A stretch of 60,000 nt of DNA from Mesostigma viride (Eukaryota; Streptophyta; Mesostigmatophyceae; Mesostigmatales; Mesostigmataceae): assembly GCA_009746045.1 (NCBI GenBank), contig RPFO01000076.1, positions 3,174,420 through 3,234,419 on the forward strand, written 5' to 3'. Below the pieces are notes generated by a model. That model made no database searches. It saw nothing but the letters and a program-made list of their open reading frames with translations, and was not told where the DNA came from. Of the stretch, positions 19,985 through 31,168 are shown piece after piece. The first letter of the stretch is position 1; every line of letters begins with the position of its first letter. The position numbers and the translations under genes were made by a program.

Positions 19985-22667
19985 AGTTAGGTTAAATAGT
20001 GCCGGAACCTTTTGCCCACTGAGGCAAATCGGTCCGTCACACTATTTTGCCCGGAATAACCACTTCCGAGCACCCAAGTTAATTCGGCCGAATTAACTTG
20101 GGTGCTCGGAAGTGGTTATTCCGGGCAAAATAGTGTGACGGACCGATTTGCCTCAGTGGGCAAAAGGTTCCGGCACTATTTAACCTAACTAAAACCTGGC
20201 CTCGTGGAGGGGGGACAAAGAGCCCGAGACATCCGCCTGGGCCGCTGAGCACGCAAATAATATTGCGCCGGAACTGCCTCAGTGAGGATTCGAACCCCTG
20301 ACCTCCAAGGTGCACAGGTTTTAGTTAGGTTGAATAGTGCCGGAACCTTTTGCCCACTGAGACAAATCGGTCCGTCACACCATTTTGCCCGGAATAACCA
20401 CTTATGACACTTGAGCTCCCAAGAAAACCAGCATTTGATTGAAAACAATGAGTAGAGCCCCTGCCAAAGGCAGGTTTAAGTAGTCATCTCGTCTCCCTCG
20501 CATGCAGGAGCAAGAGCCCCCCAAGGGTGGGATGGGTGGGAAGAAACAATTACGGGTCACAACCCGCCGACCATGCTTATCAAGCCTACCGTCAAAATGG
20601 AAAACGGCAAAACCAGAAATATCCTAACGCTGACAATTTAATAATTCAGCCAGCCAGCTCATCTGTCACACGTCTGAGCTGTCAGGCCATGTGTACTCTT
20701 CGAATGCAACCCTGAACACACTACCCAACCAAGCAGCACACCAATCAATTGGTGAGTGCTGGTTACATCAGATTTTATTACAGCTTTTTGACGCAACTTC
20801 CGTCAGCATTCAACACATGGCCGGCCGTTCAAACAAACGGCGCCTGACTTACAAAAGGCAAAGCTAGTTGCCAGTAGGATTCCCCGGTAAACAACAAGCC
20901 GTCCCCATTCGTCTAACAAGCCTTTCTGCATGTACAGCCACAAGGTTGTGGCGGCCCTTTCTTTCCCGCATGCTGTTTAATAAACTATTTTCAGAGAAAT
21001 CCGATTATGACACTTGAGCTCCCAAGAAAACCAGCATTTGATTGAAAACAATGAGTAGAGCCCCTGCCAAAGGCAGGTTTAAGTAGTCATCTCGTCTCCC
21101 TCGCATGCAGGAGCAAGAGCCCCCCGATCCACCCCAGTCCCTGGCGCCATTACCCTCCTCCCCCGCACTGTCGCCGCTCAGGAAACAAAACTTGATAGGA
21201 TCACTGTTGCCCCAATAACAGTGAACAAAGAAAAGGAGAAGACCCCCCCCCCTCTTCCGAGCAGCCTCGAGGGTAGCCGCTTCCATAAAAGACCACAAAG
21301 TGGGGCGTGTCGCAACATCTCCTTCATGGCGACTCAGCCCGCACAAGGCTATAATAACCCCCTAAGGGGCCCGACAATAAAAGGTTAGCGAATCCGCGGA
21401 GCCGCCTCAGCAAAACATTATTCCGGATAAAAACCCAGAAAATTCGCATTCCGACGCCACCAGGGTTTGAACCGCTACCTGCCGGGTGCTGAGCAGGAAG
21501 AGACGACAAGGCCAGACACTGCCACTGTCAGCCGAGACGCCTTTCCGATACTCGGTTCCTTTTGTGGGAATTTTGCAAATATATTTTCTTCCGGAACGCA
21601 AGAAATTAGCCGGCCGCGCGTCACCCTTATATCCCTCGCTGGCCCATAACAAAAAAGGGCCGCGCACCAAGCCGAAGGCAGCGCCATGCAGCGCCCTAGG
21701 CGGTGGGCCGCTGACTGACTACCAGCGCAGTCTCATGGAATCCAAATTAATCTATTGACCTTCGCACAGTTTCCGCATCAGCTGCGGACTTCTTAGTCGA
21801 CATGATTGGCTCCGCTGCTGGAATTACCAGCAGCCGGGGCGGGGCGCCCAGCCCACTTTCTATGACCACCGAGACGCTGCCCAGCAAGGTGCCAACCAGA
21901 ACCACTTGGCACATTGGTAACGCGAAATTTCCGTTCCGTTCAAACCGCCCCTACCTGCCGTGAAGTCGCAAAGCCCGCGACTTCATAGCAGGCAAGGACG
22001 GGGTCTTTGCCTAATTTTCTTTAGCCCCGCCGCCATAGCAGCGAGGCCGCGCATACTGCTTCAGTGAGCACATTCAAAGAAACAATTACGGGTCACAACC
22101 CGCCGACCATGCTTATCAAGCCTACCGTCAAAATGGAAAACGGCAAAACCAGAAATATCCTAACGCTGACAATTTAATAATTCAGCCAGCCAGCTCATCT
22201 GTCACACGTCTGAGCTGTCAGGCCATGTGTACTCTTCGAATGCAACCCTGAACACACTACCCAACCAAGCAGCACACCAATCAATTGGTGAGTGCTGGTT
22301 ACATCAGATTTTATTACAGCTTTTTGACGCAACTTCCGTCAGCATTCAACACATGGCCGGCCGTTCAAACAAACGGCGCCTGACTTACAAAAGGCAAAGC
22401 TAGTTGCCAGTAGGATTCCCCGGTAAACAACAAGCCGTCCCCATTCGTCTAACAAGCCTTTCTGCATGTACAGCCACAAGGTTGTGGCGGCCCTTTCTTT
22501 CCCGCATGCTGTTTAATAAACTATTTTCAGAGAAATCCGATTCCGAGCACCCAAGTTAATTCGGCCGAATTAACTTGGGTGCTCGGAAGTGGTTATTCCG
22601 GGCAAAATGGTGTGACGGACCGATTTGTCTCAGTGGGCAAAAGGTTCCGGCACTATTTAACCTAACT
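19985..22667. mobile_element. FB3: palindrome-ended element, TSD CCGGC, with nested insertion
   Basis: Bounded by AGTTAGG (19985) and CCTAACT (22667) and flanked by CCGGC (19980-19984 and 22668-22672). The first palindrome, 19985-20190, is perfect over 206 bp (103-bp arms). An inner module, 20191-20322, begins AAAACCTG, ends CAGGTTTT, and carries the antisense T-arm-like GGATTCGAACCCC (about 20287). The second palindrome is 20323-20403 plus 22543-22667, split by a 2.1-kb insertion. Without that insertion FB3 would be about 544 bp. Its sequence is unrelated to FB1 and FB2, but the layout and terminal motifs are the same. Confidence 0.85.
20404..22540. mobile_element. Nested insertion in FB3: tandem long and short copies of one unit
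   Basis: Interrupts the second FB3 palindrome between ACTT and CCGAG with a possible 2-bp TT duplication. Two units in direct tandem share about 120 bp at their start (20404-20522 and 21006-21126, from ATGACACTTGAG) and about 465 bp at their end (20540-21005 and 22076-22540). The first has only about 20 bp between these parts, the second about 950 bp. The long unit contains an antisense tRNA T-arm-like motif near 21470 (GGGTTTGAACC). No credible ORF and no terminal inverted repeats. Type unknown. Confidence 0.65.
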
Positions 22668-22672
22668 CCGGC

Positions 22673-23640
22673 TGCTGGGTGTGGGCCCTCTGACCTGCCA
22701 CTGGAGGGCCCTGGGTGGTCTCACCACCCGGGCGTGGGTTGGGGGCGCCTGCCGCCCCGCGCCCAGCCGGAGGCGGCATCGCTGCCGCCTGGCTCCGCAA
22801 TTCCCCCCTGCCAACTGGCGCCACGGAGGGGAACTGGGGCAACGGTGTGAATGACGCGTTCTCACGCGTGGCCACCACCTGGATCGCGTCACGCTGACGC
22901 TGATCTGACGCCCACTGTGCCAGTGGCGCCTCGCCCTGAGCCGCGACAGTGGCGAAACAGCGCAACCAGATGGCCACCTGGATCGGATGGAAGCTCAGCC
23001 GCAGCCGGGCCTCGATGGCCTTCTGAACAAAATGAAGATCAAAAGCAGTCATCTGTTCATGAACGTTCAGGTTAAAACGCTGTCGAAGGCGCCACCCCGT
23101 CACCGGAATGAAATCCGGGACCTCCCAATTAGTGGGAGAAAGAAGGGCCGAAGCCCGAACTCGACAGGGGGCGGGACATGTTCGCCGAAGCGATCTATGT
23201 CCATCGTGGCCAGATGGCGGCCCACCGAGAGATTTCCAGACGTGGCAGGAGTGTGCGACGACACCTCGAGTGAGGGTCGCTGCCGCACCTGCGGCACCTC
23301 CCCGTCCTCCGCAGAGGAATCGCTCCGCTCACGTCCCCCGCCACCTGCGACGGGGGGGTCACGTGCCTGGGGAACCTGCTCCCCAGGTGCCATGGCGGTC
23401 ACACCGCCAACGGCATGCGGGCGACCTCTCGCCTGCCCCGGGGCGCTGGCCCCCACCTGCATGCGGGGACCGGCGCCTCGGGTTATCAGCAACCACATTG
23501 CTGAAGGTGACGTTGTTCGTCACCCTCGCGGTGGCGGGGGGCAAACCCTCCGGCGAGAGCTTATGTAGGGGAAGTGCGCCTGGTCTGCGCACGCCCCGCC
23601 TTGTTGTTGTTGTTGCCAGCGTTGTTGGAAGCCATATCGA
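22673..23640 (-). pseudogene. Gag-like remnant downstream of LTR copy 2
   Basis: On the minus strand it starts MASNNAGNNNNKAG at 23633, right after an LTR and primer-binding site. It continues in shifting frames: a Gly/Ala/Pro-rich part (23592-23100), then 23103-22657 with AFDLHFVQKAIEARL and EAPLAQWASDQ. The last piece is low-complexity, rich in Pro and Ala. No zinc knuckle or pol motif was found. Before FB3 inserted, this sequence abutted LTR copy 1. Likely gag of a non-autonomous or deleted LTR element. Confidence 0.5.
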
Positions 23641-23653
23641 TTTTTTCAGTCCA

Positions 23654-24113
23654 AGTTGGAAGACGGTCTAAGGCGAACAACTCACTGAAATGAGAATGAA
23701 GAGAAGATGTATTATGTAAATAATACGTCGAACACCAAACGGGCTCAGAATGGAACACTGTGTGTGCGTGTGCGCTGCTCGGTGCTGTGGCACTCCCCAG
23801 TGCTACGCCTATATGCCTATGGCAACGCCGACTGCAGCCTCTACCAGTGGACAACTGTACACTGCAATGCCATGCGACCACGTCACTAGCACCAACTACA
23901 CTCGGCCCGTCAGACCCGGATAACCCGGATCTGGCGGGTCGAGCTAGAGTCTAGGCACAGTCTGGCACTAACGGCACATCAGTCCACATGACACCTCAGG
24001 ACCGTACAGTACGACCTGCCGTACAGTACTGAGGTGTCCCGCTCAGCCGCGGTAGGCAATACGCGGCGCGCAGGCCGGAAATCCGTGTGTCAGCCTAAGC
24101 ATCTCATCTAACT
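23654..24113 (-). repeat. LTR copy 2 (minus: AGTTAG...CCAACT)
   Basis: 460 bp, matching 19525-19978. On the minus strand it is followed by TGGACTGAAAAAATC (primer-binding site candidate, from 23653) and the gag-like start at 23633, so it acts as a 5' LTR. No target duplication was found around the pair, which fits a tandem or recombined arrangement. Confidence 0.75.
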
Positions 24114-24120
24114 CGCCGCA

Positions 24121-24534
24121 ATCCGGGTGATGATGGCAGCGCAGGATGTACGCATCACCACACTCACGTGGGATGAGTACAAGGCACGTGTGCTGAGGAT
24201 TGAGGACAGCATCAAGGCCCAGGCGGCCATCATGCGCAACACAGGAGGGGGGAAGCAGGGAGACACCAGGGACTCTGGTTCACTGGCTGGCGTCTTTGCC
24301 ACCCTGGCGATGGATGACGGGAAGAAGGGAGGCTGTTTCCACTGCGGCAAGCCGGGACACAAGGTCGCACCTTGTTACAAGAAGCACCCCCATCTTCGTA
24401 AGGGGGGCAAGGACGGAGAAGCCAAGGCGTGCCAGGCGAACTTGACGGCCACCCCTGCTCCGGAGGCACAGAAAGTGCCCCCTGGTTTTGTTTTCCACAC
24501 TGGGGTGGAGGCTCCTGCTGATCAGCTGTAGTAT
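24121..24534 (+). pseudogene. Copia gag C-terminal fragment with zinc knuckle
   Basis: A 134-residue ORF (24127-24531), opposite in sense to the adjoining LTR. Residues 10-60 are charged and helical (WDEYKARVLRIEDSIKAQ). Residues 70-83 are CFHCGKPGHKVAPC, a C-x2-C-x4-H-x4-C zinc knuckle as in Copia gag. A basic stretch and a stop follow. No protease or integrase follows. Its 5' side is cut by the LTR sequence ending at 24113, so it is a fragment. Confidence 0.72.
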
Positions 24535-25459
24535 GTGTTCTTGCGGTGCGTTGCTCCAGGGTCACCTGGCCACCACGGTGCGTTGCTTCAGGGTCACCTG
24601 GCCACCATATGTTGGGCATCTTGTGTTCTCACGTGAGCTGACCCACTAAGGGGGGTGTCAGCGGTAGTGGTTCAGAGCTGCTACAATTTGCTTTTTAGCT
24701 GACGAGTGACTGATTTTGTACGACAGGACTGGCTCATACTTATCCAGACCATTTAGTAAGGTTTACGGACTTTTATGGTGCTGAGTACGACTGAGGAGTT
24801 AGTTACGCCAGATTTATTGGGCCTGCGAGCCGAATTCTGATAGGTTCGACGGAATATTCTGATATGTTCGACGGAGTGAAAACGCACGAGGTAGTGGCTC
24901 GCACGACCTTTGTGCAGACTAGGGTACTTTGTCGTTCTCTAGGACTTGTGCGTTTTTACCTACTTTGAATTTTCTGTGCCGTTTGTGTCTTTGACTACTA
25001 GCCGTTGTGATGTCTACAGGGATCCGGGCTTCGCGCAGTGTACCTTGGACTGTACCGTTAGAGAAAAGTGTACCTTTGTGTAGGCGCGTTGCGCCACACC
25101 TATGTTTGATGCTGCCTTGGAGGCGCTGTGACTTTGTTCCAGCATATCATGTACATCGCATTCTACTAGTCCTGACTTGGTACGCCGCGCCACCTACCAG
25201 CGTGAGCGCCGGCACTTGTGATGCTCCGCACTTATAATGTATGAGCCGTAGATTTTTATATCGACGGTGAAAAGTGCTCAGCCGCCACACATGCACCTTG
25301 GACAAAAGTGATGCACCTGTGCACGATGCTCTATTCTCACGAAATTTATACCACTGGATTCCAGCCATGGAGTCTGGGGGTTGTGAGTCTCGGAACAATT
25401 GCAAGTAATGTGTTTTAATACGACATTATTTTATAATTGGAAAGATCGTTCCTCCAATA
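24535..25459. other. No recognisable gene
   Basis: Two near-identical 30-bp direct repeats (GTGCGTTGCTCCAGGGTCAC and its variant, 24545-24605) follow the gag fragment. The rest shows no family motif on either strand. Confidence 0.45.
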
Positions 25460-26200
25460 CCTTAATTTTTCAACACTGACGATCTTGACCTACGGCGCCG
25501 AGACCTGGACACTGATGCAGGAGCTGGCAGCATGGAGCAACGACTCGACGGCAACCGGTCACCAAGATGCTGCGCAAGGCCCTTAACATCCCCTTTGGTT
25601 TGCACATAGCATATAATGAGGATTAGTACGCTGATTGGCCCTATGTTTCCCACATTCTTAGGCACACTGAGGCGCCTGGGCCTAGCCGCGGGCACCTGGC
25701 CCGCACAGATCAGGTAGACACATCAGATAGACTAGCTGGCACCAAGCCCGCCCAGCCTGGGCGATATGTCCTCACCTGGCGTGCCCCAGGCCGCGCGCGG
25801 CAGGGCCGCCACCCGTGGACTTTTCGTGATAGACTCGGCATGGACATGTGCTATACACTAGACGTGACGGGCTGACACCCGGGCAGCCTCCTGGTTTGTC
25901 TGTAATATGGAGGCAGATGGTACGCAAGGATAGATGGCAAGTAGTGATGAAGGAGACCACCCCCAAGTCTGTGGGGGCTCCGCGTGTGACCGCGTATGGC
26001 ATTCATAGTGATTGGGGCTATGGTGCCCGCAACCCTGTAACTAGGACCTAGATAGCTTACCCCATCCATTCCATGGTGCTTACGTATGGCGCCGAGGCGC
26101 GGACACTCACGGACACACTGGCGGCTAAGCTAGACGGCAAGGTTTACAGGATGCTCGATCCGACAGGTCCTGAATGTAAGGGTTTTCCACGCTGAGGTGT
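25460..26200 (+). pseudogene. LINE ORF2 C-terminal fragments
   Basis: Three broken pieces of one LINE family. 25475-25520 encodes LTILTYGAETWTL, the post-RT motif. About 25655-25830 encodes a stretch like the C-terminus at 27830-27940 (LARTDQVDT, QPGRYVLTW). 26075-26160 encodes LTYGAEARTLTDTLAAKLDG again, followed by the tail. Stops and frame changes separate them. They match the better-preserved copies at 28404-29748. Confidence 0.7.
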
Positions 26201-27290
26201 CACGTCCGTGATCATTATTTACGTCCGCGCACTCGAGAAACGGCTGTTCACCGAATCATTTACGTCCGGTTCAGTTTCGTTGGTTTGGTTCCGCGGTAGC
26301 CGTTTGGCTTGGATTTGTTCAAGTCTGGGTACCGGCCGGTGTGCCGGAAGCGCCGCGCCGGATGCTAGTACCCAACTCTACGACGCTTGTGGCTGAATAT
26401 TCACTTTTGTAGTATGTTCAGTCTACCGTTGGTAGATATCGGACGGCACAGTCATTATGTCATGATGACTGAGCGCCGCGCGTAATCATTATTGTATTGC
26501 TGCTGGCAGACTGATTTGATTGATGCGCACACGCGGCGCTCATAGCCTGAGCGCGCCAAAGCCTGAAATGTGTTGTGACAAGCAGGCAGGATTGGCAGCA
26601 CATATGATTTGCTGTATTGCTGGGAAATGCGCACATAGTTTGGCGCGCACGTAGCCAGGTTTGACAGCTAGTGCTATGGCGCGGGATTTGCTTGCATCAG
26701 CAGCACTTTTGGAAATAGCTAAACCTTGGGAACGAGCCTCGGCCATGGAGGTCGTTGTTCGCTCGTTTCTCTCCCTCACAACTGGTTTGTTGTCTTCATG
26801 GGGATGAAATAGTTCGAGCAGCCCGGAACAGGCCCCGTGAGTGGTTGCATGCAGTCCATTGCCAAGAATGGATTGACGGAAATGACAATCATGTGTTTTG
26901 TTAAGAATGTGGGTACAGTAACATTGGGAACGATCAACAGCAGGGAAGAAGACAGCCCCGTAATGCCCTAGGCCTGTCATGGGTGGCTCAGGCGAGCCAG
27001 TAGCTCGATATCAACAGCGGAATCATGGAATTCCTGAGTACAGCTGCTCTTATAATTGCAACATTACAACTCGACAGTGTTTGTAATTCGTCATTGATCT
27101 TATTGGAATGGAGAGGTCTTTTGCTTGCTTTGGCGATAAAGCATTATCTCAATATCAAATCGGCTGGCGGGATTGTCTGTCATGAAGATGGCGGTGCCGT
27201 GACTAAGATCGACCGGACCTATCATTTTTCACCCTTTTGAAAACGAATGAACAACCCTTGGCGGGTTAAGTTCGGCCAGCCTGAGCCGGA
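26201..27290. other. No recognisable gene
   Basis: Non-coding stretch with small ORFs (for example 26540-26980 minus, 27025-27240 plus) lacking any recognised motif. Confidence 0.4.
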
Positions 27291-27317
27291 GATACCCAAG
27301 CTGCTTGTAGGGTCCAG

Positions 27318-27563
27318 CACTTGGAAGAGGATTAGGCTTATCCTTGAAAAAGCCAAGAAGAGGATTATGCTTATTCTTGAATTTAAGCACCGAAGAGGTT
27401 ATTGCTTAGCCTATTTGAAAAGCACTGAAGAGGATTAGGCTTATCCTTGAAAAAGCCATGAAGAGGATTATGCTTATCCTTGAAAAAGCCATGAAGAGGT
27501 TATTGCTTAGCCTATTTGAAAAGCACTGAAGAAGAGGCTATTGCTTAGCCTATTTGAAAAGCA
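27318..27563 (+). repeat. Minisatellite, about 34-bp unit
   Basis: About seven degenerate units of the type GAAGAGGATTAGGCTTATCC followed by TTGAAAAAGCCAT. Two variants alternate, one with GATTAGGCTTATCC and one with GGTTATTGCTTAGCC. Confidence 0.75.
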
Positions 27564-27663
27564 TGTGTGGTCCTGCAATGGGAATTTCCCCCCCTATGTG
27601 ATCCTCTTTTTTTGACCTTTTGGCTCTTCCAATTTCAAGCGAAAAAGTGGGGGGGATATAGTA

Positions 27664-28160
27664 GTGGATCACACACATGAGTGCTCTATTGCTGTGGATA
27701 TTCTTCCAAGTGATAGCCTAGGACATAAATCACATAATGGCATGCAAACGCGACATAGGTCATTAGAGTCTTTGTATCAGGGTATGCCTCGTATTTCGGA
27801 CGAGATTAGGCAGCGTAGGATAGCATTCGTTGGAATTCTTGCTCGCACCAGCCAGGTCGACACCGCCCTTGGTCTGGCCGGCCCCCAGCGGCTTGGCCAA
27901 CCAGGGCGGCATATCTTGACCTGGCCTGGCCCCAAGGACATTCCCAGGAAGCTAGGTAAACCTGCCATGAACTACATCCAGATGTTGCTGGCCGACCTAG
28001 TGGTCCCAGCTCAGTTTGAACACCGCATCCACTCCCTCTTTCTTCTTTGGACTGCCATGCAGAACAAGAAGCGGTGGCAGAAGATTGTCCAGGCTCACAC
28101 GCCAGCCCCTGTGCAGGCAAGCCACCCCCCCCCCAGACTGGAAGGGGCGTTTTGCTGAAT
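27664..28160 (+). pseudogene. LINE ORF2 C-terminus
   Basis: 164-codon ORF. Recognisable from HRSLESLYQGMPRISDEI through LARTSQVDT, QPGRHILTWPGPKDIP, NYIQMLLADL and LWTAMQNKKRWQKIV to a stop at about 28158. The same C-terminus recurs at 29377-29748 and, inverted, at about 29935-30260. The tail (28160-28310) ends in TTTAATTTAATTTAAT-type repeats. The RT is missing. Confidence 0.72.
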
Positions 28161-28403
28161 AGTGTAGTTAGGATTAATCTAGACTAGATAGCTTAGAGTT
28201 AGGTTAGTTCGATGACGCGGCTTCTCTCACCTCCACCCACCCAGCAAGGATATGTGCTACATGATCTCCCAACGGAGACATGTTATAGTTTAATTTTAAT
28301 TTAATTTAATCCATTCCATCCCATGTTCCCCTCCCACTGAGGACTTATGCTCACGTGACGCAGTCACAAGTCTATTGATTATTTAAATTAATTAATCAGC
28401 CGT

Positions 28404-29235
28404 ATGCCTCGTATTTCGGACGAACAGTTTATTGCTGCTATTCGTCGACTGTATGAGGGCTCACAGGCAGTAGTGCGGACTGCGGAAGGCACCACCCCAC
28501 CATTCCCCCTTCACCACGGGGTGTGGCAAGGTTGTGTCCTGTCCCCATGCATATCTGTTCATTATTGTCGTGGATCACGTCGCGCGCCGGGCACGTGCAC
28601 GCTTTACTGCTGGGTTCGAGCCCGGCTTGGACATTCTTAACGAGCGCGAGCACGGCGGCCAGGGCGGCACGGGCTACCGCCTGGCCGACCTGCATGATTT
28701 ATGCGGATGACACCACCCTCATCGCGCGCCCCGCGCACATTCAGACCTGGCTGGACTGTCTGGGCTTGGAGGCGAGGGCGGTGGGGTTGGAGATTAGTGT
28801 CAAAACTGAGGCGATGGTGATTGGGGCCTCCAGTCGCTCACCTCTGCCGCGCCTGCTCGACGGGACGGAGGTCCCGTTCCGTGATCGCTTCAAACTGTTA
28901 GGGAGCATGCTCCCCGACACCGCCGACGATGTGGATATCCGCATCGGCCTGGCCTGGGCCCGGCTCCGTTCGCTCAACACCTACTGGCGCTCGAAGGGCC
29001 TGGGCGAGCACCGTAAGCGCATGCTCTTCAAGGTCCTCGCCCTCACGGTGCTTACGTATGGCGCCGAGGCATGGACACTCACGGACACACTGGCGGCTAA
29101 GCTAGACGGCACTGTTTACAGGATGCTCCGACAGGTCCTGCATGTAGGGTTTTCCAAGCATAGGTCATTGGAGTCTTTGTATCAGGGTATGGCATTCATA
29201 GCGATTCGGGCCGCGGTGCCCACACCCCTGTAACT
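28404..29235 (+). pseudogene. LINE reverse transcriptase fragment
   Basis: 28404-28560 encodes RRLYEGSQAVVRT and GVWQGCVLSP, an RT signature. After a frameshift the ORF 28523-29233 carries MIYADDTTLIA (catalytic A-D-D), GLEISVKTEAMVIG, RFKLLGSML and LTVLTYGAEAWTLTDTLAAK. It ends with a 3' tail different from that of 27664-28160. Upstream, MPRISDE (a C-terminal motif) is joined directly to the RT start, so the copy is rearranged. No endonuclease domain is present. Confidence 0.8.
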
Positions 29236-29319
29236 AGGACCTAGATAGCTTACAGCATTACACCATCCATTCCATCCCATGTTCCCTTCCCACTGAGGAC
29301 TTATGCTCGCATGACGCAG

Positions 29320-29372
29320 TCACGTGTCAATTAATTAATTAATTAATTATGAATTAATTAATTAATTAATCA
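29320..29372. repeat. TTAA-type microsatellite
   Basis: About 50 bp of AATT/TTAA tandem repeat, interrupted once by ATG, between two LINE fragments. Typical of simple-repeat LINE tails. Confidence 0.75.
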
Positions 29373-29376
29373 GGGT

Positions 29377-29790
29377 ATGCCTTGCATTTCGGACGAGATT
29401 AGGCAGCGTAGGATAGCATTCGTTGGAATTCTTGCTCGCACCAGTCAGGTCGACACCGCCCTTGATCTGGCCGGCCCCCAGCGGCTTGGCCAACCAGGGC
29501 GGCACATCCTGACCTGGCCTGACCCCAAGGACATTCCTAGAAAGCTAGGTAAGCCTGCCATGAACTACATCCAGATGTTGCTGGCCGACCTAGTGGTCCC
29601 AGCTCAGTTTGAACACCGCATTCACTCCCTCTCTCTTCTTTGGACTGCCATGCAGAACAAGAAGCGGTGGCAGAAGATTGTCCAGGCTCACACGCCAGCC
29701 CCTGTGGGCAAGCCCCCTCCCCCCCCAGCGGAAAGGGCGTTTTGCTGAATAGTGTAAATTAAATTAAATTAAATTATAACATGCCTCCGT
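29377..29790 (+). pseudogene. LINE ORF2 C-terminus, second direct copy
   Basis: 123-codon ORF nearly identical to the C-terminal half of 27664-28158 (SDEIRQRRIAFVGILARTSQ onward), ending at 29748, then a repeat tail AATTAAATTAAATT. Confidence 0.75.
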
Positions 29791-29799
29791 CGGGAGATC

Positions 29800-30270
29800 A
29801 TGTAGCACATATTCCATGATGGATGGGTGGGGTGGAGGAAGCCGCGTAATCAAACTAACCTAACTCTAAGCTATCTAGTCTAGAAAAGCCTAACTACACT
29901 ACTCATCAAAACGCCTCCTCCTCTTGGGGGGAGGGGGCTTGCCCACAGGGTCTGGCGTGTGAGCCTTGACAATCTTCTGCCACCGCGTCTTGTCCTGCAT
30001 GGCAGTCCAAAGGCGGGAGAGAGAGTGGATGCGGTGTTCAAACTGGGCTGGGACCACTAGGTCGGCCAGCAACATCTGGATGTAGTTTGTGACAGGTTTC
30101 CCTACCCGTTTGGGAATGCCCTTGGGGCCAGGCCAGGTCAGAATGTGTCGCCCTGGCTGGCCAAGTCGCTGGGGGCCTGCCAGACCAAGGGCGGTGTCGA
30201 CCTGGCTGGTGCGAGCAAGGTGTCCTACAAATGCTATCCTACGCTGCCTAATCTCGTGTCTGAATAGTGT
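29800..30270 (-). pseudogene. LINE 3' end, inverted copy
   Basis: Reverse complement of the LINE C-terminus and tail. About 30260-29935 carries the same coding segment, and 29930-29790 the tail. It forms an imperfect inverted repeat with the preceding copy. Confidence 0.65.
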
Positions 30271-30715
30271 AGTTAGGATTAATCTAGACTAGATAGCTTG
30301 GTTAGGTTAGTTCGATTACGCGGCTTCGTCCACCTCCATCCATCCAGCAAGGAATTAATTAATTAATTATTAATAGACACGTGACTGCGTCACGTGAGCA
30401 TATTCCAGCAAGGAATATGTGCTACATGATCTCCCAACGGAGACATGTTATAATTTAATTTAATTTAATTTAATGCAGAACAAGAAGCGGTGGCAGAAGA
30501 TTGTCCAGGCTCACACGCCAGCCCCTGTGGGCAAGCCCCCCCCCCCCCAGACTGGAAGGGGCGTTTTGTTGAGTAGTGTAGTTAGGAATTTCTAGCCTAG
30601 ATAGCTTAGAGTTAGGTAGTTCGATTACGCGGCTTCTCCCACCTCCACCCACCCAGCATTAATGAATTACTTAATCAAACACGTGCTCCCGTTGGGGAGT
30701 CACGGAGCACCGAAG
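30271..30715 (+). repeat. LINE 3' tail fragments
   Basis: Two tail pieces, about 30265-30475 and 30475-30660. The second begins with the AACAAGAAGCGGTGGCAGAA coding end. They carry AATTAATT and TTTAATTTAA repeats, and the CTACATGATCTCCCAACGGA motif that also occurs at 28256 and 42174. Confidence 0.65.
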
Positions 30716-31023
30716 TACTTTTAATCCCTGTGTGTGCACAACAGGAGAAAGGGCAGAGACCCCCATTCTCCTTCATGCCAAAGGCATGCCACAGCTGCAC
30801 TCGGACACGCTAAACTGTGTGTAAACGATCCGGCAATCTGTGGGTGCAATAAGACCCATGTGAGCATGGCATAACAAGGAGCGTGGGCAAGTAATCTGAT
30901 CATAGCCAGGACGTAGCATGGCTGTACAAGTACTAAGCTAAGGCTATGGCTGGTTGTGTACCGTGCGTTAGCGGTGCACATGACTAGGTATATTGGCACA
31001 GCTAGGCAAACATTCTAAGCATG
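30716..31023. other. No recognisable gene
   Basis: Unique-looking flank of the large Gypsy element, ending in CATGG (31020-31024), which recurs at the other boundary (42141-42145). Confidence 0.5.
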
Positions 31024-31168
31024 GCTGTCGCGTCTGCGTGCCACAATCTCCGGCGCCACCATGGCGGCTGGCCACTCAGCTTAATTTGGTAAAACCCAAA
31101 TGAGCTGAGCTGACGTGCCTGCCTTAACTGCATGCCCTGTGGGGTGGGCGAGGACCTGTCCCATGATT
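31024..31168 (-). repeat. R segment, outer copy
   Basis: 145 bp, identical by eye to 32419-32563. In a normal LTR order it would lie upstream of L on the minus strand. Here it follows L at the outer edge of the element. Confidence 0.85.
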
